DNA from: CAYXXZ01 sp964469165 | GTDB lineage: Bacteria; Pseudomonadota; Gammaproteobacteria; Pseudomonadales; Porticoccaceae | NCBI GenBank assembly: GCA_964469165.1 | Contig: CAYXXZ010000024.1 | Coordinates: 1-33,855, forward strand | Length of the DNA: 33,855 nucleotides | Direction: 5' to 3' | Shown here: in pieces, positions 7,790 to 15,115 of the stretch | Layout: every line of letters begins with the position of its first letter | Position numbering within the stretch: the stretch's first letter is position 1 | Notes under the pieces: model-generated | Seen by the model: only the letters and a program-made list of their open reading frames with translations | What the model was told of the DNA's origin: nothing | Database searches by the model: none | Made by a program: the position numbers and the translations under genes

Positions 7790-9124
7790 TCAGGTTGTGG
7801 GGATTTTGATCCGTTGACCTACTCGGATATCGGTATTGGTCAGACCATTGTGTCTCTGCAGCGCTTCGACACTGATGTTGTAGCGCGCCGCAATGCCCGA
7901 GAGTGTATCACCCCTGGCAATGACGTACACCTCGCCGGAGGAAGCACCGCTGCCGCGATTGGCGACCCAGGTGCCGGGCGGCGGCGAGCGGTAGAAATAC
8001 TGCTTGATACCGGCATGGATAGCCTGGGCAACACGCCGCTGATAGGCCGGATCGGCGAGCTGGCGCGCTTCCGCCGGGTTGGAGATGAAGCCCGTCTCCA
8101 CCAGAATCGACGGAATGTCGGGCGATTTGAGCACCGCGAAACCCGCCTGTTCGACGTGGCGCTTGTGAAGGCGCGCGATCTTGCCCATGTGGTCGAGCAC
8201 GTCCTTGCCCACATCCAGGCTGCTGTTGAGTGTCGCGGTCATGGACAGATCGAGCAGCACGCTCGCAAGCATCTGGTCCTTGTCGCTGATCTTGAGGTTG
8301 CCGACGCCGCCGATCAGGTCCGCCTGATTCTCCCGCTCCGCCAGATAGCGGGCCGTTTCACTGGTGGCACCGCTGATCGACAGGGCGAACACCGACGCAC
8401 CCCTGGCCGCCTGATTGCTGAACGCGTCGGCGTGAACGGAGACGAACAGGTCCGCGCGCATGTCGCGGGCGATATCCGTACGCCCCCGCAGGGGAATGTA
8501 GTAATCGTTGGTGCGCACCATCTTCGCGGTGAACCCCGGCTCGCGGTCGAGAATTGCCTTGAGCGCCTGGCTGATGGCAAATACCACGCGCTTTTCCTGA
8601 ATGCCGCCCGGCCCCAGCGCCCCGGGGTCCTCGCCGCCGTGGCCTGCGTCGATGGCGATGACGATATCGCGCATCTTGCCGCCCTCGCGCACTGCATCGG
8701 CGACGCTGCGCCGCGTGGTCGCGCCCTTGTCATAGAGATCGACGACCAGGCGATCACCGTATTGATCATTGCCCTTGAGCGGAAAACTGCGCGGCTTCAC
8801 CGGCTCGCGCAATTCCAGCACGACGCGCAGGTCCTTGCCGTTCTGCACACCGCTGCGCACCGACATCACCGGCGTCCTGGAAAAATCCAGGCCATCGAAG
8901 CCGCCCGCCATGCGCGAGTTCTTGATGTCGAGAACGATGCGGTGGGGATCCTCCAGAGAGAAAATCGCGTGCTCCGCGGCCTTGTCGAGATCGAACACCA
9001 GGCGTGTGTGATCCGGGGCGCGCCACAGGCGCACACCTTCGACAGTGGCTGCCCAGACAGAACTGGCCGCCAGACTCAACAGCGCGGAGAGAATGGCGAC
9101 AATGGCGGTCAGGTAAACTCTCAT
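7790..9124 (-). CDS. amiB: N-acetylmuramoyl-L-alanine amidase (AMIN + Amidase_3 + LysM)
   Basis: A 444-residue periplasmic zinc amidase that cleaves the stem peptide from glycan during septum splitting. A signal peptide (about residues 1-25, ending SSVWA) is followed by an AMIN domain (about 28-130, VEGVRLWRAPDHTRLVFDLD). The Amidase_3 domain has zinc-site motifs IAIDAGHGGEDPGA, FVSVHADAF and ILVETGFISNPAEA. A C-terminal LysM peptidoglycan-binding repeat (YVIARGDTLSGIAARYN) completes it. This order, and its place between tsaE and mutL, match AmiB. AmiC is the alternative by domain content. In relatives the enzyme is activated by an EnvC-type LytM factor, not present in this window. The start overlaps the tsaE stop by four bases (ATGA). 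Confidence 0.95.
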   Translation of the reverse strand: MRVYLTAIVAILSALLSLAASSVWAATVEGVRLWRAPDHTRLVFDLDKAAEHAIFSLEDPHRIVLDIKNSRMAGGFDGLDFSRTPVMSVRSGVQNGKDLRVVLELREPVKPRSFPLKGNDQYGDRLVVDLYDKGATTRRSVADAVREGGKMRDIVIAIDAGHGGEDPGALGPGGIQEKRVVFAISQALKAILDREPGFTAKMVRTNDYYIPLRGRTDIARDMRADLFVSVHADAFSNQAARGASVFALSISGATSETARYLAERENQADLIGGVGNLKISDKDQMLASVLLDLSMTATLNSSLDVGKDVLDHMGKIARLHKRHVEQAGFAVLKSPDIPSILVETGFISNPAEARQLADPAYQRRVAQAIHAGIKQYFYRSPPPGTWVANRGSGASSGEVYVIARGDTLSGIAARYNISVEALQRHNGLTNTDIRVGQRIKIPTT

Positions 9125-9588
9125 CCGTTGCCCTGCAGGTTGCTTATCAGGTTCTCACCTGAAAGGGTCTGCGCCATTATAGATAATTTTCTGCCCTGCC
9201 CCGCAACCTCGATCACGACGCGCAGATCGGCGCGCGGCAATACGCCCTCTCCGCGCTCCGGCCACTCGACGATGCACAGGTTGCCCGGCTCGAAGTAATC
9301 GCGGATGCCCATGAATTCCAGCTCTTCCGGGTCGCTCAGGCGGTACAGATCGAAATGGTAGAGCTTGCCATCGCCAAGTTCGTAGGGTTCCACCAAGGTG
9401 TACGTGGGGCTTTTGACCGCTCCGCCATAGCCGCGCGCGCGGAGAATGCCCCGGCACAACGTGGTTTTGCCGGCGCCGAGTTGGCCCTCCAGAAAAATCA
9501 CGCCTTCGCGAAGCAGATTTCCCAGGCGCTCGCCAAAGGCCACCATGGCGCTCTCGCCCTCGATAACGACATTCCAGCCGACACTCAC
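9121..9588 (-). CDS. tsaE: tRNA t6A biosynthesis ATPase TsaE (GTG start)
   Basis: A 155-residue P-loop ATPase that works with TsaB, TsaD and TsaC to make threonylcarbamoyl-A37 in ANN-reading tRNAs. The Walker A GQLGAGKT is at residues 35-42. The downstream KSPTYTLVEPYE and YHFDLYRL motifs are characteristic of the family. The start is GTG at 9586-9588, overlapping the nnr stop (GTGA). The 3' end overlaps amiB by ATGA, so nnr-tsaE-amiB are translationally chained. Confidence 0.95.
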   Translation of the reverse strand: MSVGWNVVIEGESAMVAFGERLGNLLREGVIFLEGQLGAGKTTLCRGILRARGYGGAVKSPTYTLVEPYELGDGKLYHFDLYRLSDPEELEFMGIRDYFEPGNLCIVEWPERGEGVLPRADLRVVIEVAGQGRKLSIMAQTLSGENLISNLQGNG

Positions 9589-11093
9589 GACGCCGGCGTC
9601 CCGTTGTCGTTGCGGCGATGCCGCAGCATCGGCAAAAGGTCGCTGGCACAGAGACCGATCTCACCGAGCTGCGCCACCGCATCGTCGCCGGCAAGGGCGT
9701 GCAGGCACGCGCCCGTCTCGGCGGCGCGGCGCGGCTCCATGCCCTGCGCCAACAGCGCGCCGATCACGCCGCTCAGCACGTCGCCCATACCGCCCACCGC
9801 CATGCCCGGGTTGCCGTAGGGACACACCGCGACATCGCCGGCCGGATCGCCAATCAGCGTGCCCGCGCCCTTCAACAGCACGGTCGTGGACAAACGGGCA
9901 CGCAGCGCGTTCAAGGCTGCGAATCTGTCGCTCTGCACATCGGCGGTGCCGCAACCCAACAGGCGCGCGGCCTCACCGGGGTGCGGCGTGATGACAGTGC
10001 GAGACAGGTCGGCACCTGCACCGATTCGCCCCTGCGCGAGCAGATTGAGCGCATCCGCATCCAGCACCTTGGGCACATCCGTCGCCAGCGCTTTCTGCAA
10101 CATTTGTTCGGACCAGGGCGTAGTGCCCAGTCCCGGCCCCACCACCAGCACCGTGGGTCGCGCCAGCAGGGGCTCCAGTTCCTGTCCCGAGATCACGCCA
10201 ACGGCCATGACTTCCGGGCAGCGCGCATTGAGCGCCGCGACGTGCCGCGGCTGGGTCGCCACGCTGACCAGGCCGGCACCGGTGCGCAGAGCCGCCTCCG
10301 CCGCCATGATCGCCGCGCCGCCGAACCCCAGATCGCCACCGATGATCATCACGTGGCCGGACATGCCCTTGTGGGCATCGCGGGGCCGCACTGGCAACGC
10401 CGCAGCCAACGCCGGCCAATCCAGCAACCTGGCCTCGGCGTCGATGCCGGCATACACGGACTCGTCGACAGCCAGATCGTCGAACAGAACCTCGCCGCCA
10501 AAAACCGGCCCACGGCCGGTAAACAGGCCACGCTTGCGGCCGATGAAACTCACCGTGACACTGGCGCTCACCGCGCTCCCCAGGACGCGACCGCTATCGG
10601 CGCACAGCCCCGAGGGCACATCCACCGCCACCACCGGCAGGCCGCTGTCATTGATCAGACGAATGGCATCGGCAAAAGGTGGGCGAACATCCCCGTTGAG
10701 CCCCGTTCCCAGCAAGGCATCGACAATCAGGCCCTCGCGCGGCATGCTTGCCTCGGCAAGGGGCATCATGATCACGCCCTCGTCGACGGCAAAATCGTAG
10801 GCGCGGCGTGCGTCGCCGCCGAGCTTGTCGGGAGGTGCAACCTGGATCAGCCTGACTGGGATACGCTGGGCGTGCGCGAGAGCGGCGAGCACATAGCCAT
10901 CGCCACCGTTGTTGCCAGCGCCGCAGAATACGGTGATCGCGGTGGGCCGCGGCCAACGCTCCAGCAATGCCGCCAAGGTTGCACGCGCCGCCCGCTTCAT
11001 CAGCAGGATGCCGGGCAAGCCTTTCTCCTCGATGGCGATGCGGTCGAGCTCCCTCACCTGCGCGGCTGTGTAGAGCGATGTCAAAGCTTCCAC
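9585..11093 (-). CDS. nnr: Bifunctional NAD(P)HX epimerase / ADP-dependent dehydratase Nnr
   Basis: A fused 500-residue repair enzyme. The N-terminal YjeF_N epimerase (about residues 1-215; FCGAGNNGGDGYV, VDALLGTGLNGDV) interconverts R- and S-NAD(P)HX. The C-terminal carbohydrate-kinase-like dehydratase (about 230-500; IIGGDLGFGGAAIMAAEAAL, NPGMAVGGMGDVLSG) restores NAD(P)H. The frame can start at GTG 11091-11093. A better ribosome site, AAGGTGG, lies just upstream of an in-frame TTG at 11082-11084 (four codons shorter), which is probably the true start. It is the first gene of the long minus-strand operon and is divergent from queG. Confidence 0.95.
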   Translation of the reverse strand: MEALTSLYTAAQVRELDRIAIEEKGLPGILLMKRAARATLAALLERWPRPTAITVFCGAGNNGGDGYVLAALAHAQRIPVRLIQVAPPDKLGGDARRAYDFAVDEGVIMMPLAEASMPREGLIVDALLGTGLNGDVRPPFADAIRLINDSGLPVVAVDVPSGLCADSGRVLGSAVSASVTVSFIGRKRGLFTGRGPVFGGEVLFDDLAVDESVYAGIDAEARLLDWPALAAALPVRPRDAHKGMSGHVMIIGGDLGFGGAAIMAAEAALRTGAGLVSVATQPRHVAALNARCPEVMAVGVISGQELEPLLARPTVLVVGPGLGTTPWSEQMLQKALATDVPKVLDADALNLLAQGRIGAGADLSRTVITPHPGEAARLLGCGTADVQSDRFAALNALRARLSTTVLLKGAGTLIGDPAGDVAVCPYGNPGMAVGGMGDVLSGVIGALLAQGMEPRRAAETGACLHALAGDDAVAQLGEIGLCASDLLPMLRHRRNDNGTPAS

Positions 11094-11125
11094 CTTTTAT
11101 TTAGCAACTCGTTGTAAACAGATGA

Positions 11126-11154
11126 TTAACATGAAATTCTGGCACGATTATACG
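11126..11154 (+). promoter_or_regulatory. Candidate queG promoter, overlapping a minus-strand -10 for nnr
   Basis: Plus strand: TTAACA (11126-11131), a 17-base spacer, TATACG (11149-11154); transcript start near 11161, about 20 bases before the queG ATG. The same bases read on the minus strand give a perfect TATAAT (11147-11152) facing nnr, though without a good -35. Confidence 0.5.
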
Positions 11155-11180
11155 CCAACGAAACAGCTCCGCCACAGACA

Positions 11181-12311
11181 ATGAGCGACAAAGACCACAA
11201 GAGCCTGCACAGCCTTGCCGCAGATATCAAGAGCTGGGGCAGAGAATTCGGCTTTCAGCAACTCGCAATCGCCGACATCCACCTCGACGACGCCGCCGCG
11301 CGCCTTGCGCAGTGGCTCAGCCAGGGCTATCAGGGTGACATGGCCTGGCTGGAAAGCCACGGCGACAAGCGCTGGCGGCCCGACAAACTGGTGCCGGAAA
11401 CCCGGCGGGTGATCGTCGCGCGCCTGGATTACCTGCCCGCCGACACGGACATGGTGCGCGTGCTGCGCGATCCCGACACCGCCTATATCTCCCGCTACGC
11501 ACTGGGCCGCGACTACCACAAGCTGATCCGCAGCCGCCTCGCGCGCCTCGCCGATCGCATCGCTGCCGCGGCCCCCGGCACGGTCATTCAGCGCCCCTTT
11601 GTGGACAGCGCGCCGGTGCTGGAAAAGCCTCTCGCCGAAAAAGCGGGCCTGGGCTGGATGGGGAAGAACACGCTGATTCTCAACAGCGAGGCGGGGTCGT
11701 GGTTCTTTCTCGGCGAGATTTATACCAGCCTGCCACTGCCGGTGGATGTCCCCGAACAGCCGAATCGCTGCGGCAACTGCACGGCCTGTCTCGGCATCTG
11801 TCCCACCAACGCCTTTCCACAACCTTATGTGCTGGATGCGCGGCGCTGCATTTCCTATCTCACCATTGAACACAAAGGCATCATCGCCGAAGAACTTCGC
11901 CCACTGATGGGCAACCGGGTATTCGGATGTGACGACTGCCAGGCCATTTGCCCCTGGAACCGATTTGCCAGGGCCACAACCGAAGATGACTTCAAGCCGC
12001 GCCACGGGCTCGCCGACACTGATCTCGCCACACTGTTCCAGTGGACGGAAACCGAGTTCGAGGAGAAAACCGCCGGCTCGCCCATCCGCCGCATCGGCCA
12101 TGAGCGCTGGCGGCGCAATCTCGCAGTGGGACTGGGCAATGCACGCGACGCGGCGAGAGCCCTGGCGGCACTCGATGCACAACGGGACAACAGTACCGCC
12201 TTGGTGCGCGAACACATCGAATGGGCGCGCCACCGCCTTCACTCAGCCGACCGTGAAGAGAAGCCAGTCAAGCTTTTCCCCAGGCTGGGAAAAATTCCCG
12301 CACGAGAATGA
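11181..12311 (+). CDS. queG: Epoxyqueuosine reductase QueG
   Basis: A 376-residue cobalamin- and Fe-S-dependent enzyme that performs the last step of queuosine synthesis, reducing epoxyqueuosine at position 34 of GUN tRNAs. The N-terminal cobalamin-binding part includes YISRYALGRDYHKLIRSRL. Two ferredoxin-like cluster motifs follow: CGNCTACLGICPTNAF (about residues 195-210) and CDDCQAICPWNRF (about 250-262). The C-terminal HEAT-like helices (RIGHERWRRNLAVGLGNA) contact tRNA in the family. It is divergent from nnr, as in E. coli (yjeS/yjeF). Its partners queC and queE lie about 20 kb away in this window. Confidence 0.96.
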   Translation: MSDKDHKSLHSLAADIKSWGREFGFQQLAIADIHLDDAAARLAQWLSQGYQGDMAWLESHGDKRWRPDKLVPETRRVIVARLDYLPADTDMVRVLRDPDTAYISRYALGRDYHKLIRSRLARLADRIAAAAPGTVIQRPFVDSAPVLEKPLAEKAGLGWMGKNTLILNSEAGSWFFLGEIYTSLPLPVDVPEQPNRCGNCTACLGICPTNAFPQPYVLDARRCISYLTIEHKGIIAEELRPLMGNRVFGCDDCQAICPWNRFARATTEDDFKPRHGLADTDLATLFQWTETEFEEKTAGSPIRRIGHERWRRNLAVGLGNARDAARALAALDAQRDNSTALVREHIEWARHRLHSADREEKPVKLFPRLGKIPARE

Positions 12312-12320
12312 CATCAATCG

Positions 12321-12349
12321 TTGCAAATGATAATAGTTATCATTAATAT
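12321..12349 (+). promoter_or_regulatory. Fur-repressed promoter (Fur box between -35 and -10)
   Basis: TTGCAA (-35, 12321-12326), 17 bases, TAATAT (-10, 12344-12349). The spacer is almost exactly a 19-bp Fur box, AATGATAATAGTTATCATT (12326-12344), an 8+3+8 perfect inverted repeat close to the GATAATGATAATCATTATC consensus. Fe-loaded Fur bound here should block RNA polymerase. The predicted start near 12356 leaves a 35-base leader with AGGAG at 12377-12381. Confidence 0.82.
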
Positions 12350-12390
12350 CCTTTCCGCGATATCAATATTCCGGACAGGAGCCCATAACC

Positions 12391-12894
12391 ATGAAATTTC
12401 TCTGTGATCAGCATCGCACCCTTTTGCAGCAATCCCCCACCCTGGCACAGGCGCGCTGGCAAGAATGGATGGCCAGCGGCTACCAGGCCATGGCGGAGAG
12501 GGAGTGGCCCCGCGCCATCAGCTACTACGGCTGCTGCTACGAAGTCAGCGAATGGCAGCTGCGCGCCGAAATCCAGGAAAGCGCGACCTGCAACCTGAAA
12601 TCGCTGGATCAGGTGATGATCGCGGGCCACCTGCTTGCGGAATCTTTCGGGCGTTCGGGCAACATTCCCATGGAAAGGCACTGCCTGCTCGCCGTGCACA
12701 ACCGCCTGACCGCACTGGCCACCAATTTTCTCGATCCCGATCAGGCCAGCCGGCTGCGCAACAATATTGAGCTCTCGCTCGCCATGCTCAAACGCCACTG
12801 CAAGCTCCACGGCGATTTTGGCGCAATGCATGCCTGCGTACAGCTGACCCGCAGCATCCTCAACGATCTGCCCATCAGCGCTGCGCTCCATTGA
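12391..12894 (+). CDS. Fur-controlled Cys/His-rich helical protein of unknown function
   Basis: A 167-residue soluble protein with no signal peptide or membrane segment; I do not recognise the family with confidence. It looks all-helical. The stretch at about residues 28-60 (GYQAMAEREWPRAISYYGCC) resembles a TPR-type helix pair, and residues 120-160 a second one. It has seven cysteines (5, 48, 49, 67, 98, 137, 149) and eight histidines, several adjacent: H97-C98, H136-C137, H147/C149. This composition could bind a metal or cluster, but there is no standard motif. ATG 12391 has AGGAG nine bases upstream. The promoter carries a strong Fur box, so the gene should be induced by iron limitation. 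A role in iron-sparing, haem or Fe-S handling is only inferred. It appears monocistronic, between queG and rpsT. Confidence 0.85.
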   Translation: MKFLCDQHRTLLQQSPTLAQARWQEWMASGYQAMAEREWPRAISYYGCCYEVSEWQLRAEIQESATCNLKSLDQVMIAGHLLAESFGRSGNIPMERHCLLAVHNRLTALATNFLDPDQASRLRNNIELSLAMLKRHCKLHGDFGAMHACVQLTRSILNDLPISAALH

Positions 12895-12961
12895 GGTTCA
12901 GGCCGCCTCGACCGCGGAGTGCGGCAGCTGCGCGGTCTTCGCGCAAATGCCCGACAAATCC

Positions 12962-12990
12962 TTGCCAAGGCCCGGGATAGTCTGTATAGT
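12962..12990 (+). promoter_or_regulatory. rpsT promoter
   Basis: TTGCCA (12962-12967), a 17-base spacer, TATAGT (12985-12990), a near-consensus sigma-70 promoter. Transcription would start about 12996, giving a leader of about 36 bases with AAGGAG at 13019-13024, eight bases ahead of the GTG start. Confidence 0.72.
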
Positions 12991-13032
12991 CCCGCATCCT
13001 GAAAACCCAGACTCAACGAAAGGAGCCGACCG

Positions 13033-13299
13033 GTGGCTAATACACCTCAAGCACGCAAGCGCGCCAAGCAAAATGAAAAGCGCCGGCAGCATAATGCCAG
13101 CCTGCGCTCCATGGTGCGTACTTACATCAAGCGCGTCCAGGCTGCAATCGCCAAAGGCGACCATGCCGCAGCGCAATCCGAATACGCAACCGCCGTTCCT
13201 GTGATTGATCGCATCGCCGACAAGGGCATCATTCACAAGAACAAGGCCGCGCGCCACAAGAGCCGACTCAATGCCCAGATCAAGGCTCTGGCCGGCTAA
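13033..13299 (+). CDS. rpsT: 30S ribosomal protein S20 (GTG start)
   Basis: An 88-residue, strongly basic, all-helical protein that binds 16S rRNA early in 30S assembly. The sequence MANTPQARKRAKQNEKRR and the C-terminal HKNKAARHKSRL are diagnostic. It starts at GTG with AAGGAG eight bases upstream. Non-ATG initiation is known for rpsT in E. coli (UUG), where it is tied to autogenous control; the same logic may apply here. It is monocistronic, with its own promoter and a strong terminator. Confidence 0.98.
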   Translation: MANTPQARKRAKQNEKRRQHNASLRSMVRTYIKRVQAAIAKGDHAAAQSEYATAVPVIDRIADKGIIHKNKAARHKSRLNAQIKALAG

Positions 13300-13323
13300 G
13301 CGCAAGCAACAAAAGCAGTATTG

Positions 13324-13352
13324 AAAAAGCCGCGAAATTCGCGGCTTTTTTT
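13324..13352 (+). terminator. Bidirectional terminator between rpsT and ompW
   Basis: A 12-bp stem AAAAAGCCGCGA/TCGCGGCTTTTT around an AAT loop, continuing to TTTTTTT on the plus strand. The A-run on the left arm supplies a U-tract for minus-strand transcripts. It can therefore stop rpsT (plus) and ompW (minus). Confidence 0.9.
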
Positions 13353-13370
13353 ATTGCAAACAGTAGTCCC

Positions 13371-14114
13371 TCAGAAACGATAGCCGATATTCACCTGGTA
13401 AACCCAGGGGTCGATATCCACATCATCGATTCTGGCGATGGTGGTGCCCGCCGCAATTGCCGAGCCGTCTCGCGCCTTGAAGGTCGCCTTGGTTTCAATG
13501 TCTATCCAGCGCACCGCGACGTTGAGGTGCCAGCGTTCGGACAGTGCCAGGTCCACCCCCACCTGGGCAGCGAGCCCAACGGAATCTTCCAGCTTGAGAC
13601 TCATGGGAACAGGGCCATCCAGCCCGGCCAGGGCACCGGCCGCGCGCTCCAGATCCGCGTGCGCAGACTCGTCAAAGAACACCGTGTAATTTATGCCCGC
13701 CCCCACATAAGGCGACACGACACTTCCCCTGTCCAAGGGATACCACACCAGCGACAGGGTAGGAGGGAGATGTTTGGTGGCGCCAGCCTGGATTGCGCCC
13801 AATCCGACCGCCATGAGATTGGCGCCGATTGCGTGACTGAAGGGTGTGGCGGCGAGCAGCTCCACACCAAGCCAATCGCTCAACATGTAGGTAAGGGACA
13901 GACCGAGTTGGGTATCGCTATCCACCTGGGTGTGTGTGCCCGCCAGGGGCGCGATACCCAGCGCGGGAAGAGCGATACCTGAACTACCGCCATCGGGATC
14001 GACGCTGACACTACCGGCGCGAACGATGATATCTCCCGCCTCGTACGCCGCCGCACTGCTTGCTGCCAGCGCTGCGACAATGCCCATACCCAGTACGCAT
14101 GCCTTGGATTTCAT
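13371..14114 (-). CDS. ompW: OmpW family outer-membrane protein
   Basis: A 247-residue precursor of a small eight-stranded beta-barrel with a hydrophobic pore, thought to admit small hydrophobic compounds. The signal peptide is about residues 1-23 (cleavage after SSAAA). Family motifs include DIIVRAG at the mature N-terminus, LTYMLSDWLGVELLAATPF, PPTLSLVWYP, PYVGAGINYTVFF and the terminal beta-signal VYQVNIGYRF ending in Phe. It is slightly longer than E. coli OmpW owing to a Gly/Ala-rich loop (about 155-175). It is probably transcribed alone. An exact FNR/Anr box 112 bases upstream suggests oxygen-responsive control, as known for E. coli ompW. Confidence 0.94.
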   Translation of the reverse strand: MKSKACVLGMGIVAALAASSAAAYEAGDIIVRAGSVSVDPDGGSSGIALPALGIAPLAGTHTQVDSDTQLGLSLTYMLSDWLGVELLAATPFSHAIGANLMAVGLGAIQAGATKHLPPTLSLVWYPLDRGSVVSPYVGAGINYTVFFDESAHADLERAAGALAGLDGPVPMSLKLEDSVGLAAQVGVDLALSERWHLNVAVRWIDIETKATFKARDGSAIAAGTTIARIDDVDIDPWVYQVNIGYRF

Positions 14115-14193
14115 ACTAACCTCACTTCCTTTGTTTTGGATGAGGCTAGTGAAACACTCTCCGTGTCAGCGCAACTTGATCCAGAATAGGCCC

Positions 14194-14228
14194 CAAATAA
14201 ACACACACAATTTGTGCGTGTTTATTTG
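14194..14228. repeat. 35-bp near-perfect palindrome upstream of ompW
   Basis: Two 17-base arms, CAAATAAACACACACAA and TTGTGCGTGTTTATTTG, around a single T, with one mismatch per arm (A opposite C). It overlaps the FNR box by three bases and lies just past the DUF4399 stop. It could act as a terminator hairpin for DUF4399 (U-rich 3' arm, no separate U-tract) or as an operator at the ompW promoter. Confidence 0.8.
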
Positions 14229-14239
14229 ATGACGATCAA
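14226..14239 (-). promoter_or_regulatory. FNR/Anr binding site upstream of ompW
   Basis: Exact match to the TTGATNNNNATCAA consensus: TTGAT-GACG-ATCAA on the plus strand (the same pattern on the minus). It is centred 118 bases before the ompW ATG. A class II site would put the transcript start near 14191, with a TTTATT-like -10 inside the adjacent palindrome. Confidence 0.72.
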
Positions 14240-14245
14240 CAAATG

Positions 14246-14665
14246 TCATTCGACAATGATGGTGATTTTTTCTGAAACCACCGGGGGAGTATGGGGAATG
14301 TGAAGATGATCGCCGAGCAGCAACTGAAGACTGTGCTCACCGGGCTCGAGCTCGACCTGCGCTTCTGTCTGACCGCCACCGAAATGAATGTGCTGCGCGT
14401 CTGCCGGAATGGGTTTGTCGAAACCCGGCAGGTCATCGACGTTCACCAGGAGATGGTGGTGACCCGTATTGGCCCAAGCGACACCGGCGGGTGCCACCCC
14501 GATACCCTCCAGGCCAAACTGGACCCGCACCGGACTGGTGACCGTCTCGCCGTCTTTCGGCGAAATGATATACGCCCGCGCATCTTCCGGGGCGGCAGTG
14601 GCTGCGGCAAAACCCGCTTGAGCAGCGAATGCCAGCAACGTACAGGCAACAACTTTCTTGAGCAT
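14246..14665 (-). CDS. DUF4399 periplasmic protein
   Basis: A 139-residue exported protein of the DUF4399 family, function unknown. The signal peptide covers about residues 1-20 (LLAFAAQAGFA). The mature part is beta-rich with the family signatures ISPKDGETVTSPVRVQFGLEG, GVAWANTGHHHLLVN and LLLGDHLHIPH. Repeated histidines (GHHHLL, QHIHFGGG, HLHIPH) invite a metal-binding guess, which the sequence alone does not prove. GGAG sits seven bases before the ATG. It lies 138 bases downstream of bolA and could be read through from the kor operon or have its own promoter. No recognised gene occupies 14666-14803. Confidence 0.85.
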   Translation of the reverse strand: MLKKVVACTLLAFAAQAGFAAATAAPEDARAYIISPKDGETVTSPVRVQFGLEGIGVAPAGVAWANTGHHHLLVNVDDLPGFDKPIPADAQHIHFGGGQTEAQVELEPGEHSLQLLLGDHLHIPHTPPVVSEKITIIVE

Positions 14666-14803
14666 GATTTATCTCCACATCAGTTCGTTGATTTGACACC
14701 CTTTTGCGGGGGAGATCAACAAGTGAACGGTAATCGAGGAAGGCTGGCTCGGGATGGCGCTCAAGACGTCTGGTGACATCGCCGTGCGCCGTCGCCACGC
14801 TGA

Positions 14804-15115
14804 TCAGGGTTGCTTTTTCGAGCCACCCCGGCACTGGGGTGAATCCGGTGCCCTGCCCTGCCATTCGTCGGGTGTATAGGTGTGCAGCGCCAAGGCGTGG
14901 ACGCCACTCTTCAGCTCATCATCCAGCACCTTGTAGACATCCTGGTGACGCCTGACCAGGCGCAGCCCCGCGAATTTCTCGGTCACGAGAGTAACCTTGA
15001 AATGGGTTTCGGAATTTGCCGGCACGCTGTGCATGTGGCTCTCGTTCACCACCTCGATAAAGTCCGGGGCGAACGCGACGTTCAGCTTGCCTTCGATGCG
15101 CTGGCCGGTCGTCAC
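14804..15115 (-). CDS. bolA: BolA family protein (GTG start)
   Basis: A 103-residue BolA/IbaG-fold protein. Family features include FIEVVNESHMH near the N-terminus, the class II KH-like core (FKVTLVTEKFAGLRLVRRHQ) and the conserved ALALHTYTPDEW. The His in SHMH and the C-terminal region His are the positions that bind a [2Fe-2S] cluster with monothiol glutaredoxin in homologues. The start is GTG, overlapping the stop of the upstream membrane-protein gene (GTGA), with AGGGGG upstream. It is the last gene of the kor operon, a setting suggesting a link to Fe-S cluster supply for the oxidoreductases (inference). The Arg/Gly/Lys tail after residue 90 is a short extension. Confidence 0.93.
   Translation of the reverse strand: MTTGQRIEGKLNVAFAPDFIEVVNESHMHSVPANSETHFKVTLVTEKFAGLRLVRRHQDVYKVLDDELKSGVHALALHTYTPDEWQGRAPDSPQCRGGSKKQP

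Noticed and set aside
12910..12937. Inverted repeat GACCGCG/CGCGGTC downstream of the Fur-controlled gene.
   Set aside because: Seven-base arms, a 14-base loop and no U-tract; too weak to call a terminator.
14687..14719. GTTGAT...ATCAAC inverted repeat upstream of DUF4399, resembling FNR half-sites.
   Set aside because: Spacing between half-sites is about 21 bases instead of four; not a real FNR box.
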